From contig NZ_CP035758.1 of NCBI RefSeq assembly GCF_004208415.1, positions 3,782,001 to 3,846,000 on the forward strand: a stretch of DNA of 64,000 nt, read 5' to 3'. Both the position numbers and the translations under genes were made by a program. The notes under the pieces are model-generated. The model saw only the letters and a program-made list of their open reading frames with translations, did no database searches and was not told where the DNA came from. The DNA comes from Ktedonosporobacter rubrisoli (GTDB lineage Bacteria > Chloroflexota > Ktedonobacteria > Ktedonobacterales > Ktedonobacteraceae). This document shows positions 28,066 to 37,101 of this stretch, piece by piece (position 1 is the stretch's first letter; every line of letters starts with the position of its first letter).

Positions 28066-28374
28066 TCAAGCTTTTCTATTCGCCACTGCGGTGACCTCGT
28101 AATGGCGCATCTCTTGAATATCGTTGAAAAATGGTTTGACGGCTTCGAAAAACGCTCTAAACTCCGGGCTCTTACGAAATCCCTCAAGGTGGCCCTCCAC
28201 TGAGTCCCATTCAATGCGTAAAACAAACGTCGATTGATCCTCAAGACAACGCGACAATTCGTAGCTAAGGCAATGAGGAGATTGCTCTAGCCCGCTCCGC
28301 GCTCTCTGATAAGCCTCTTCCAGGGCGACAGCCTGTTGCCCCTGAACCTTGTAACGAGTGTACTCGACGATCAT
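28066..28374 (-). CDS. Antibiotic biosynthesis monooxygenase (ABM)-domain protein
   Basis: The 102-residue protein is a single ABM ferredoxin-like domain: VEYTRYKVQ at the start, SYELSRCLEDQSTFVLRIEW in the middle, HLEGFRKSPEFRAFF towards the end. Family members are cofactor-free quinone or polyketide monooxygenases or small stress enzymes, usually dimeric. It lies 177 bases downstream of an AraC regulator on the same strand and could be its target, or be transcribed with it. Confidence 0.82.
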   Translation of the reverse strand: MIVEYTRYKVQGQQAVALEEAYQRARSGLEQSPHCLSYELSRCLEDQSTFVLRIEWDSVEGHLEGFRKSPEFRAFFEAVKPFFNDIQEMRHYEVTAVANRKA

Positions 28375-28551
28375 CTATGTGCTCCTTTTCTAAGCTCTAT
28401 CTAACAATGCACGTAAGCTGATGTTTGCTCTATCATCCCCACCTGCAACGCGCCCGAATACGACACCCTCCAATTTCGTTGGAAGTGCGCTATCTTCTTA
28501 CAAGGAACAGTATAGTCAGATGCTGGCCTGCCTGTCTTGAACAAACATGCG

Positions 28552-29490
28552 CTAGGATAGAACATTCTTGCGATGTTCTTGCACAAACATGCGAGGAGGT
28601 ATACCAACTACGCGCTTAAAACTGCGTGTAAAATGACTTTGATCGGCAAAGCCAAGGTGCATAACGATCTCAGAGAGGGGCACTTCACCCTTGAGCAGCA
28701 TCATTTTGGCATACTCGATACGTAAACGTAGAATATACTGGTGAGGAGAAATACCCAGTGCCTGTTTAAAACTGTGCGCAAAGTGATATGAACTCATTCC
28801 CACAATTGTCGCCAGTTCTTTTAGTGTGAGAGCCTGATCAAGGTGCGTATGAATATACTCAACAACATTTCTCCAGGCGGTCGAACTAAGCTTTGTAGAG
28901 GCAGGCACAAGAGACTTTTTATGACTATACAGACAAAAATGTTTGAGTATATGAGCGGCCAGTGCATTGGATAGCGCATCTATATAAGCCGCAGAAAAAA
29001 TAGTGCTCTCGGCCGAAAGTTCAGTTAGAAGCGTCAGACCTAGTTGATAGATCAAGGGATCTTGAAACTCTTCTGGGGTCTCAATAAGCTCGATAGAAGA
29101 GATCTCTATTTCCGCTTCCTCAGCAAACCGCTCTAGCAGCGCTGGCTGGATAGATAGTAGGAGAAACTCTGCATCCTCTTGCCAGCGCATCCACTGCAGA
29201 GAATGGGCGGGACATACAGCCAGATCCCCTCTGGCCACGGTCAGATGAGATACACGGCCATCATTTACGCGATGCTCAAAAGATAGATATGGTTGAAGAG
29301 CAATGCGCATTTTATGGATTGGTAAGGAATAGCTGCATTCTGCCGGCGGTTGTCGATGGTGCTCAAGCGCCATGAATTTCCAGGAGGCTCGCTTTGGAAC
29401 AGCGATAGGTTGCGCGGAAAGCGGCAACATGACTGTACAATCCAGGTAGGGCAATTCTTTATTTTCCTGAGAAACTGTTGCTTGCATCAT
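28552..29490 (-). CDS. AraC-family transcriptional regulator
   Basis: The 312-residue protein has an N-terminal cupin-like sensor region (about 1-200) and a double helix-turn-helix AraC domain (about 210-308): TLKELATIVGMSSYHFAHSF, then KQALGISPHQYILRLRIEYA and the second helix pair with LGFADQSHFTRSFKRVVGIPP. The inducer is unknown. The neighbouring ABM monooxygenase gene downstream is the simplest target. Confidence 0.9.
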   Translation of the reverse strand: MMQATVSQENKELPYLDCTVMLPLSAQPIAVPKRASWKFMALEHHRQPPAECSYSLPIHKMRIALQPYLSFEHRVNDGRVSHLTVARGDLAVCPAHSLQWMRWQEDAEFLLLSIQPALLERFAEEAEIEISSIELIETPEEFQDPLIYQLGLTLLTELSAESTIFSAAYIDALSNALAAHILKHFCLYSHKKSLVPASTKLSSTAWRNVVEYIHTHLDQALTLKELATIVGMSSYHFAHSFKQALGISPHQYILRLRIEYAKMMLLKGEVPLSEIVMHLGFADQSHFTRSFKRVVGIPPRMFVQEHRKNVLS

Positions 29491-29600
29491 CAGCTGGTCA
29501 CCTTACTAGTAACTATGGCGGCAGAAACACGTACTCCCCATCGCTGCTTACAAGACCATCTTATCAACAAACTTCCATATAATCAACCATCCGCCAAAAG

Positions 29601-29641
29601 TATAAAAAGGCTGCGAGAAGCTTGGGACTTCTCACAGCCTT
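29601..29641 (-). terminator. Rho-independent terminator, minus strand
   Basis: Fifteen-base arms (29607-29621 and 29627-29641, two mismatches) close a 5-base loop. On the minus strand the stem is followed by a T-run (TTTTTATA). It lies about 125 bases past the stop of the DMFase-like gene and is oriented to end that transcript before the AraC gene. Confidence 0.8.
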
Positions 29642-29765
29642 CAGATCATTGTCAGGTTGCCCTTCCGCATGCTCACAGGTTTCTCAATGGCCAGCGAGGA
29701 ATGTGGAAGCCAACTTCAGCTGCCTCTCGCTGTCATTTCCCAAAGCCGATCATAAAGTGAACGTA

Positions 29766-31379
29766 TTAGAGGGTATGGCGCTGAACAAGCCCCGCCATAA
29801 TATTCTTCATAAACTGCTGGATCTCAGGGACCACCTGCGCATCCTTTGTCCCTAGCAAAGTTCTATCATAGCGATAGGAATCAAGTGCCGCAGTCCAATA
29901 GATCGAGCCAGAGGCAAAGACAAGCGCGCCAGAAGGTGCAACATAGTAGGCTGTATTGCTGGTATCTTGTGTGCCCTCTATGCTGAGCGTGTGCGATGTC
30001 GCAAGTACGCGCAGAGTTGACGGCGTATGACCATTATTAAAGACCTTATCCCATTCATAGCCCACCAGACCAAAGTCAAAATGTTGCCCTGGCTGCAAGC
30101 CTGTATCCTTCAAGAAAGGTGAGGTAATTTCTGGATCTAGCTTCCAGGCGGCCCCACGCAGTTTACTATTATAATCCGAGTACATGATCCCTATCATTGA
30201 GTTCTCAGGACGCCCTACAACAGGATCACGCCATAGCGAAGTCACACGGCTATTGTCAATGCCATATAAAGGATCGCGTGTTAGCCCAAAGCGTGTGACG
30301 CCTCCAGAGTCTGTAGCCATATTATCAGGCGAAAGCACCTTATAGCAGACCACGGTTTGATTAGGCACACCCCTTGTGCTTGGTTCAAAGCGGATCTGCC
30401 AGTAGCAGGCATTAGCCTCTAAAAATGCAAGTCCAACTCCACGATCACGTGCAGCTTCTACTCCTTCGCGCATCTCTTTTGTCCAGTATTCATCGTGCCC
30501 TATCGATAAGTAAGCCTTATGCCGTAACAAAAGCTGCGGATTGGTATGGAGATCAATATTGCTTATATAAGAAACATTATAGCCTTCACGCTCCAGCCAG
30601 CGAATGATATTAGCTTCGAAGACAAGGACTTGATCAGACCCTTCCTGAAGCGCGCTAGGTCGATCGAAGGAAACTTTCGCCGCGGAAATATGGTTCCTAC
30701 TGCTATCGGGATAGAGGCTCTGTCCTCCCCAGTTATTATAAGCTGCATAAGTTGTATCTGCTGTAACTACTACATATGGCGCATTTGTATTCCCCAGTAC
30801 GTTAAATGTGGTATACGTCTGCCAGCCGGCATCATCAGTCAATTTCACCAGATATACCCCAGTCATCCAATCCTGGGGAATAGTAAGATTATAAGAAGGC
30901 TTCCAGCGCGCCTCAAGCAGGCCTGTTTCCGGATCGTAAAAATGCGTAGGACAGTCGATCAGCTTAAAATTCTTTGCATCATAATACCCTTGCGCCTGCC
31001 CCTCTAATTTTGTCGAAAACATAAGCCGCGCTCCCGAACCTTGATACCATCCCATGCGATAAATGGCAAGCGTATAGGGAGTACCGGCCTTCTTAGTACT
31101 TACATAAAATGTGAGCTTCTGCCCAGGCGCTACCGAGCGCGCACCTACATATGCCTGAATCTGCGTCGTGGCTTCGTGCCCTGCCGGAATCATCCAGGCA
31201 ATTGTTCCCACCAGCGAGTTCTCAGCGACTATAGGATTTTGTTCCGTAACCGTGGGAACTGTGATCTTTGGCAATTCTAGCTCTTGTTGCTTTGGCCCCG
31301 GAACAAATTTTGCCACTACAAGTGCTGCCCCGGCGGCTATTCCTGACGCTATAAGCGCGAGTACGCTTCGTCGTCTCAT
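29766..31379 (-). CDS. Secreted N,N-dimethylformamidase beta-subunit-like protein
   Basis: The 537-residue protein starts with MRRRSVLALIASGIAAGAALV, a basic N-terminus plus a hydrophobic stretch that looks like a signal peptide or membrane anchor, possibly Tat-type. The mature part resembles the large-subunit domain of N,N-dimethylformamidase: YRMGWYQGSGARLM, WMTGVYLVKLT, AYNNWGGQSLY, YLSIGHDEYW. Proteins of this family in actinobacteria and Chloroflexota are mostly uncharacterised, and the amide-hydrolase activity of the founding enzyme may not apply. GGAGG lies six bases before the ATG. It is transcribed alone and ends at the terminator at 29601-29641. Confidence 0.78.
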   Translation of the reverse strand: MRRRSVLALIASGIAAGAALVVAKFVPGPKQQELELPKITVPTVTEQNPIVAENSLVGTIAWMIPAGHEATTQIQAYVGARSVAPGQKLTFYVSTKKAGTPYTLAIYRMGWYQGSGARLMFSTKLEGQAQGYYDAKNFKLIDCPTHFYDPETGLLEARWKPSYNLTIPQDWMTGVYLVKLTDDAGWQTYTTFNVLGNTNAPYVVVTADTTYAAYNNWGGQSLYPDSSRNHISAAKVSFDRPSALQEGSDQVLVFEANIIRWLEREGYNVSYISNIDLHTNPQLLLRHKAYLSIGHDEYWTKEMREGVEAARDRGVGLAFLEANACYWQIRFEPSTRGVPNQTVVCYKVLSPDNMATDSGGVTRFGLTRDPLYGIDNSRVTSLWRDPVVGRPENSMIGIMYSDYNSKLRGAAWKLDPEITSPFLKDTGLQPGQHFDFGLVGYEWDKVFNNGHTPSTLRVLATSHTLSIEGTQDTSNTAYYVAPSGALVFASGSIYWTAALDSYRYDRTLLGTKDAQVVPEIQQFMKNIMAGLVQRHTL

Positions 31380-31949
31380 AGGAGTCCTCCAACTTATTTC
31401 TTTCGAAACCCGCTCTGAATATGAGCGACACCACCTGCCCTTACAGTTTTCCTCGTAGCACTGTCCTAAGCTACCCTTTTACTTTAATAAAATAATTGTA
31501 TTATCCAGGCTCATTTAGAAAGGTGTAGATAAAGGTAAAGAACAAGTGATATCCCAGCGAACTCGGTGTAAACAGAATCACCTGCTTCAAACCGCCCATT
31601 TCACCCTACAATTGCTACCCCAAACCCTCTATTATCTCCTCTTCTACCTGAAAAAATATGTTTCAATAGTTAATTTTTCTCTCCTAAAAATAGAATATTA
31701 CTGGAGCAATTCGCCTCTTTCACATATAGTAGCCGTTCTGCGGGCTGGATTGCTCTTCAAAATGAATACTATTAATTTACATACAACAGGTAGCTCCTCA
31801 TGGAAGGACTGAGAAAGAATTTGGGAGGCTTAGATATGCCGACACCAGCACAAACTTCGCCTCCACAAATCATAGGGAAAATAGATAAGCTGCTCATAAC
31901 AAATGGGCAGCTTTACCACAGAGCGCTAAAGTAGTCCTACAAGAGGAGC
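31380..31949. other. Intergenic region, no supported gene
   Basis: The left part carries the upstream sequence of the DMFase-like gene. An 88-codon frame on the plus strand (31546-31812) has no ribosome-binding site or recognisable features. At 31887-31913 a 7-bp inverted repeat (AAGCTGC and GCAGCTT) lies 37 bases past the stop of the PQQ-propeller gene and, read on the minus strand, is followed by ATCTATTTT. It may be a weak terminator for that gene. Confidence 0.45.
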
Positions 31950-33356
31950 TCAGGAAATGCTAACAGCAACAACGCCAGCCATGGTTCCAACAAAGATCTG
32001 CTTGCCTGAAAGAGTAGGGGAAGCAAAGCGCGAAGTTTGACCTACAGAGGCAGTAGCTCGCACTGAGCCATCAGCGATATTGAGCGCATAGAGTGTACCG
32101 CCCCGGTCAAGGCTATACACTGTATGTCCACCAATAGTAGGCGAGCCAGTCACCTGTCCGTGCGCCTGCCATCCTACATTTAAACTCGGCCCATCCCCAA
32201 CCTTGATCTGTCTTAATCCATCAGTACAGGGAAGAAAGAGTTCTGTGCCAGTTGAAGCAGCTCCACCATAAGAAGGGCATATAGACTGCTTCTGGATCTG
32301 GCCACCAACGCCTCCTAGCGCATTAGCATGCAGGAGATAGGTTTCTCCCGACTTACCAACAGAAACGATTAAGCCATTCGAGAGGAGGACAGGGCTCATC
32401 GAGCCCAGGTCTGCATCATTGGCATTATCTTGCTGCCACTGGGTCGGGGCAAAACCATCTTCAAGCTTTAAGCTTGAGGATAGGCGCAATACCGAATCTG
32501 TATGGTCCCAGTCGCCTTGTGTCGCTTCTCCGTTCCCAACAGCCACATAGAGATCTCCCTTACTATCTATGACCGGCCCTGGTGGTGCCCAGATGCCACC
32601 CTCGCGCGCCGTTGGCACTTTATAGGTCAGGAGAGATCCATTACCATCGGTACGCGAGGCGATGACCCAGCCATGATAATTTCCACAATCGCCATACAAT
32701 CCGCCGTATGTGATATAAACCATGCCTTGAGATAAGGCAAGAGCTGAACGCTGCTGATGGTATTTGGGCTCAATGCCAGCCGGGTCAACCACGCGACGCA
32801 TCCGAATCTTACCCGTGTTGACATCAACCCCAACCAGGATATGAGATGGTCCCTGGATCTCAGCTACGGCAAAGACAAGGTGACTGGCAGGATCATAGAC
32901 AGGAGTTCCAGTGATACCAAGAGGATCAATGTTACCACACGGCAGCGTAGAGAGGGAAACTGGATTGCCCACGTTCACATGCCACTGCACGCGTCCTGTA
33001 TGCCTATCAAGTGCATATAATGTGTCGCCCTCGGTCGCCACGATTACACTATCGCCGATCACCAGAGGTTCGGCATAGACAGCGCCATCAAGTTGAGATT
33101 TCCAGGCCACGCTAAGTTGATGGGGATTAGGCATATCGGGCAACATACCCGCACGCGTATTATCATAGTGATAGGTAGTCCAATCGGCATTATGTGTAGG
33201 AGCCGTCTGCGCTGTGCTCTGCCCTGGTGGTGTGCTAGCAGGGGTAGGCGAAGGAGCCGCACTTTGTGGCGCCGTAGAGCCACAGCCAACCAGGAACAAC
33301 AATAGAGCACATATTCCTACGCTACGATAGCTCTGGATGAGGGTATGCGATCTCAT
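31950..33356 (-). CDS. PQQ-like beta-propeller lipoprotein
   Basis: From the ATG at 33354-33356 the 468-residue protein begins with a short basic segment, a hydrophobic helix and the lipobox LVGC, so it should be a surface lipoprotein. A Ser/Pro/Thr/Ala-rich spacer is followed by PQQ-type propeller repeats (DTLYALDRHTGRVQWH, HILVGVDVNTGKI, GTLYALNIADGSV, GVVAVS). Such propellers act as dehydrogenase-like or assembly scaffolds; no PQQ or metal site can be assigned. The same frame is open 67 codons further, to an ATG at 33557 with a stronger AAGGAGAG site. That would add a second hydrophobic helix and bury the lipobox, so the shorter start is preferred but not certain. Confidence 0.75.
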   Translation of the reverse strand: MRSHTLIQSYRSVGICALLLFLVGCGSTAPQSAAPSPTPASTPPGQSTAQTAPTHNADWTTYHYDNTRAGMLPDMPNPHQLSVAWKSQLDGAVYAEPLVIGDSVIVATEGDTLYALDRHTGRVQWHVNVGNPVSLSTLPCGNIDPLGITGTPVYDPASHLVFAVAEIQGPSHILVGVDVNTGKIRMRRVVDPAGIEPKYHQQRSALALSQGMVYITYGGLYGDCGNYHGWVIASRTDGNGSLLTYKVPTAREGGIWAPPGPVIDSKGDLYVAVGNGEATQGDWDHTDSVLRLSSSLKLEDGFAPTQWQQDNANDADLGSMSPVLLSNGLIVSVGKSGETYLLHANALGGVGGQIQKQSICPSYGGAASTGTELFLPCTDGLRQIKVGDGPSLNVGWQAHGQVTGSPTIGGHTVYSLDRGGTLYALNIADGSVRATASVGQTSRFASPTLSGKQIFVGTMAGVVAVSIS

Positions 33357-33557
33357 TATCGGTCTTCTGTTCACCTGGCTTGCGCTTGTTTTATAAGCAA
33401 ATAGTGGCCACCATACAGCCGAAACTTTCTTCTCTCGCTGCACATGAGCCATCTTCCTAGAAGCTAGCCTTGTTGACATGACCTCAAACATCAGCTTTCC
33501 AAGCAGTGTACTGAACGCGACGAATATTATGGCTATGAGGGTGTATACAGTTAGCAT

Positions 33558-33952
33558 CGCTTATCTCTCCTTAAGAGACGTTTCTGACCTTAACAGCTTT
33601 TTGAGATTGCGAAACGTAGCTGGCCTGGAAAAATCTGCCACCTGGACAGACATCTCGTAAACCATCTCAGAGATCTTTCAAAATCCCTCCATTGCGCCAC
33701 AAACTGGCGTCTTCAATGATTACGAATAAGGGTTTAAAATAGTCTCAGCAGCAAAAAATATAAATAATGTACTTTGAAGTTGTTCATTATACTAAAGACT
33801 ACGTTGTGCCGACAGCTATAAAAAAGCTATCCAAGCAGAGCTGTACACAATGCCTATAAGGACAAAAAACATAATCAACTAAGCAAGCTCGTGATATAAT
33901 GGATCAGCATAGAGAGCTTATAGAGCAGAGTATTATGCTGCGGTAAAGAAAC
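33558..33952. other. Divergent intergenic region upstream of the TetR gene
   Basis: The AT-rich stretch holds the promoters of the leftward propeller gene and the rightward TetR gene. A TATAAT at 33895-33900 is a candidate -10 for the TetR gene, giving a leader of about 45 bases; its -35 is not clear. No gene is supported. Confidence 0.45.
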
Positions 33953-34516
33953 ATGGATACACATGATCGACGCGTGAAGCGTACACAGAATTTGCTGGCC
34001 CGAGCATTGATAGCGCTTACCCTAGAAAAGGGTTACGAGTCGGTAACCATTCGCGACATTACAGAGCAAGCCGATGTAGGGTATGCAACATTCTTCCGTC
34101 ACTATCATGATAAAGATGCCTTGCTGGAAGATGTGCTTAACGTGGTCTTAGCCGATCTCATAGATCTGCTCCATCCAGCACCAACCGAGGCTGATCCCGC
34201 CACTCTGGGAACCTTGATATTTCGCTATGTCCAGGAACATAGCGAGGTTGTACGCGTGGTGCTAAGAAGTCGCTGGTCATCTACCCTTCTCCAACATGCG
34301 ATTGAGACGGGTATAAGCCACGTTCTGCAGCAGCATCCCCCACGCGAAGGTAGCCCTGTGCCGATTGAGATCGCGGCTTATCATATCGTTACTTCGTCGA
34401 TTGCTCTGATTCAGTGGTGGCTAGAACATGACATGCCCTATCCGCCCGAGCAGATGGGGACCATTTACAGTGAACTTATAGCTCGCCCCACCAACGCAAT
34501 AGCCTTCGACTCCTAG
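33953..34516 (+). CDS. TetR-family transcriptional regulator
   Basis: The 187-residue protein has the TetR helix-turn-helix at about residues 8-60 (TQNLLARALIALTLEKGYES, then VTIRDITEQADVGYATFFRHY) followed by a C-terminal helical ligand-binding domain. TetR proteins usually repress a neighbouring exporter or enzyme. Here the divergent propeller lipoprotein is the nearest candidate, and the downstream LysR gene is convergent. The ligand is unknown. Confidence 0.88.
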   Translation: MDTHDRRVKRTQNLLARALIALTLEKGYESVTIRDITEQADVGYATFFRHYHDKDALLEDVLNVVLADLIDLLHPAPTEADPATLGTLIFRYVQEHSEVVRVVLRSRWSSTLLQHAIETGISHVLQQHPPREGSPVPIEIAAYHIVTSSIALIQWWLEHDMPYPPEQMGTIYSELIARPTNAIAFDS

Positions 34517-34559
34517 ATGCTTCGCCTGCCCTATCTTGGCCTGGTGATACCTTTGCAGG

Positions 34560-35465
34560 TCAGGGAGCTTGCAAGGTAGCCTGCCGTTGAATTGTGTTAA
34601 TCAGTGCGCGCGCTGCATGTGAAATAGGGCCAAAACGTCGATAGACCAGGGCAAAAATAAACTCCTCGGTGACATCGGTAACCGGTAATAAGGCCAGGCC
34701 ATCGCCAATCTGCGTAGGTCTTACCAGGGCAGGTAAGGTTAAAGCCACACCGACGCCTTGCCGCACTAACTCCTTGAGACCTTCTACAGATTCGATCTCA
34801 ATGGTAGGACGCACCTGAAGTCCCCGCTGGGCAAAGATTCGTGTAGTGATCTGTCCCAGGCGAGACGTCCCATCGAGCAGGCAAAGCGCTTCTCCAGCCA
34901 CCTGTTGCAACGTTACCGAGGCCTGACCTTGCGCTACAAATGGATGCTGCAACGGAACCAACAGTTGGAGCGATTGACGGAATAGCTCGGTGACGATTAA
35001 GAGCTCAGATTGCAGCGATGGATCTAATAGCAGGCCAAGCTCCACTACACCTTGTTCAACCCATTTCACCAGTTCGCTCGTATGATTCACGCGCACCTTC
35101 AGATGCACATGTGGATATTCTCGATGAAACGAGGCAAAAAAAGGCGGGAGGAATGAGGTCGCTAAGGATTCTACGCACCCGATAAGGACGGTACCGCGGT
35201 AGCCGGCACGCAGTTCAGTCAAGAGTTGTTGCCCCTGCTGCAATTGCTCAAGGGCACCTCTCACATATTCGGCAAACTCTTGCCCGGCTGCGGTTAAAAT
35301 TACGCGCCGCTTTTTGCGCATAAAAAGTTCTACTTCTAATTCGGCTTCTAAGGCGGCTATCTGCCGACTCAAAGCCGACTGAGCGACAAGACATAGCTCG
35401 GCAGCTTTGCGAAAATTTTGTGTTTGAGCTGCCGCCAGAAAATAGGTGAGCTGATGAAACTCCAT
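34560..35465 (-). CDS. LysR-family transcriptional regulator
   Basis: The 301-residue protein has the LysR helix-turn-helix (residues 1-60: MEFHQLTYFLAAAQTQNFRK, then AAELCLVAQSALSRQIAALE) and a two-lobed effector domain (about 90-295). It is divergent from the MmgE/PrpD and ComA-like genes, the standard arrangement for a LysR regulator and its target operon. Repeated GCATCAA/TTGATGC half-sites lie between the two transcripts. The effector is probably a metabolite of that pathway. Confidence 0.9.
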   Translation of the reverse strand: MEFHQLTYFLAAAQTQNFRKAAELCLVAQSALSRQIAALEAELEVELFMRKKRRVILTAAGQEFAEYVRGALEQLQQGQQLLTELRAGYRGTVLIGCVESLATSFLPPFFASFHREYPHVHLKVRVNHTSELVKWVEQGVVELGLLLDPSLQSELLIVTELFRQSLQLLVPLQHPFVAQGQASVTLQQVAGEALCLLDGTSRLGQITTRIFAQRGLQVRPTIEIESVEGLKELVRQGVGVALTLPALVRPTQIGDGLALLPVTDVTEEFIFALVYRRFGPISHAARALINTIQRQATLQAP

Positions 35466-35483
35466 TTACTTTCTCCCTTCTAG

Positions 35484-35586
35484 TTGATGCTACTACAGCA
35501 TCAATAATATATCAAATAAGTGTTGGACGCATCAATTGGCTAACAGTATAATGCCCATATGACCTGCTGGTATCGATGCGCATCAA
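35484..35586 (+). promoter_or_regulatory. LysR operator sites and promoter of the MmgE/PrpD-ComA operon
   Basis: A perfect 7-bp inverted repeat, TTGATGC (35484-35490) and GCATCAA (35498-35504), is spaced by seven bases, the size of a LysR recognition site. GCATCAA recurs at 35529-35535 and 35580-35586. A promoter with -35 TTGGAC (35523-35528) and -10 TATAAT (35547-35552), 18 bases apart, overlaps the middle copy. This fits one high-affinity recognition site and weaker activation sites near the polymerase, as in classic LysR promoters. Confidence 0.75.
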
Positions 35587-35704
35587 GCCCGGGTTACATC
35601 AGTTACCTTCTACCTTCGCAAGAAGTGTAATTTCTGAAAATACTACTAAGGTGGAAGGCAGGCAATATCGCATACCTCCTAATATCATGAGAAAAGAGGG
35701 AGCT

Positions 35705-37075
35705 ATGACCCTGGATGAACAATTAGCTGCCTATGTCGTAGGCGCAAAGTACGAGGATCTTTCAGAGCAGGCCCGTGCTGAACTAAAAATTCGTATCCTT
35801 GATGCTCTGGGTTGCGCGATAGGAGCGCTTGCCGGCCCTCCTATAAGTAGGTTACGTTTGCAACTCGAAGATTTTGGTGGCAATCCGCTGGCAACGCTTA
35901 TCGGCGGCGGGAAAACTGCCCCCGATCGCGCTGCTCTCTATAACTCAGCCCTGGTGCGCTATCTCGATTATAACGATAGCTATATCGCTCCTGGCGAGAC
36001 CTGCCATCCCAGCGATAATCTGGGTTCAGTGCTGGCCGCCTGTGAATATGCCCATAAAAGCGGCAAAGATCTTCTCACAGCTCTTGCCCTTGCCTATCAG
36101 GTTCAGTGCCGGCTTTCAGATGTAGCGCCTGTCCGCGCCAGGGGCTTTGACCACACTACTCAGGGAGCCTATGCCGTGGCGGCAGGGGTCTCAAAGGCCC
36201 TTGGGCTAGATCAGCAAAAGACCGCCAATGCCATCGCAATAAGCGGCACGGCCTATAATGCCTTACGGGTTACCCGTACTGGCAGGCTCTCCAATTGGAA
36301 AGGTCTGGCCTACCCCGATACGGCCTTTGGCGCTACCCATGCGGCCTTCCTGGCCATGCGCGGCATAACCGGTCCTCTCGAAGTATTCGAGGGCAATAAG
36401 GGCTTCATGCAGTCCATTTCTGGACCTTTCAAGATTGACTGGGAAAGCGAAGATCTGGAAGCTGTGCGTCGCACAAATGTCAAAAAATACAATGCCGAGT
36501 TTCATTCTCAGTCGGCCTTGGAGGGAATTCTAGAGCTGAGAGAAACGCAGCAGCTTTCCGCTGATGCCGTTACACAGATCGAGATCTCCATCTTTGACGT
36601 CGCTTACAATATTATCGGCGGCGGTGAAGAGGGCAATAAACACCTGGTACAAACTAAGGAAGAGGCAGATCACAGCTTGCCATATATGGTAGCTGTGGCC
36701 TTGCTCGATGGAGAGGTCACGCCAGCGCAATATGCGCATGAGCGAATCGTCAAAGCGGATGTCCAGCAGTTATTGCGGAAGGTAATCATTCGGCCCAATG
36801 AAACATTGAGCAAACGCTTCCCCAAAGAGATGCCCTGCCATATCCATGTCTCGCTCAATAATGGTCAGGCGCTCGATCTTGATAAAACTGACTACGAGGG
36901 ATTCTATAGCCGTCCAATGTCCTGGGAAAAAGCCTGCGCTAAATTTGAACGACTCACGACTCCTTCTCTCAGCGCACAGAAGCGTAACGCCATTATTGAT
37001 GCCACCGCTGGCTTAGAGGCGCTAGATGTACACGATTTAATGACGCTCTTAGGACTATCTTTGTTAAACGCTTAG
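35705..37075 (+). CDS. MmgE/PrpD-family protein
   Basis: The 456-residue protein matches the MmgE/PrpD family: ILDALGCAIGAL near the N-terminus, the GHTTQ-like stretch FDHTTQGAYAVAAGV, ISGTAYNALRVTRTGRLSNWKGLAY in the middle and YNAEFHSQSALEGILEL. The family includes 2-methylcitrate dehydratase, cis-aconitate decarboxylase and iminodisuccinate epimerase, all acting on small di- and tricarboxylates. The ATG at 35705 is chosen because GAGGG lies just before it and it matches family N-termini; the frame is open 43 codons further up. It is followed 26 bases later by a phosphosulfolactate-synthase-like gene. Confidence 0.85.
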   Translation: MTLDEQLAAYVVGAKYEDLSEQARAELKIRILDALGCAIGALAGPPISRLRLQLEDFGGNPLATLIGGGKTAPDRAALYNSALVRYLDYNDSYIAPGETCHPSDNLGSVLAACEYAHKSGKDLLTALALAYQVQCRLSDVAPVRARGFDHTTQGAYAVAAGVSKALGLDQQKTANAIAISGTAYNALRVTRTGRLSNWKGLAYPDTAFGATHAAFLAMRGITGPLEVFEGNKGFMQSISGPFKIDWESEDLEAVRRTNVKKYNAEFHSQSALEGILELRETQQLSADAVTQIEISIFDVAYNIIGGGEEGNKHLVQTKEEADHSLPYMVAVALLDGEVTPAQYAHERIVKADVQQLLRKVIIRPNETLSKRFPKEMPCHIHVSLNNGQALDLDKTDYEGFYSRPMSWEKACAKFERLTTPSLSAQKRNAIIDATAGLEALDVHDLMTLLGLSLLNA

Positions 37076-37101
37076 CAAGTATGCAGAAGGAGATTTTATA
37101 C

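Noticed and set aside
31546..31812. 88-codon plus-strand frame between the two secreted-protein genes
   Set aside because: There is no ribosome-binding site and the composition is AT-rich noise; the nearby hairpin better fits a terminator of the minus-strand gene.
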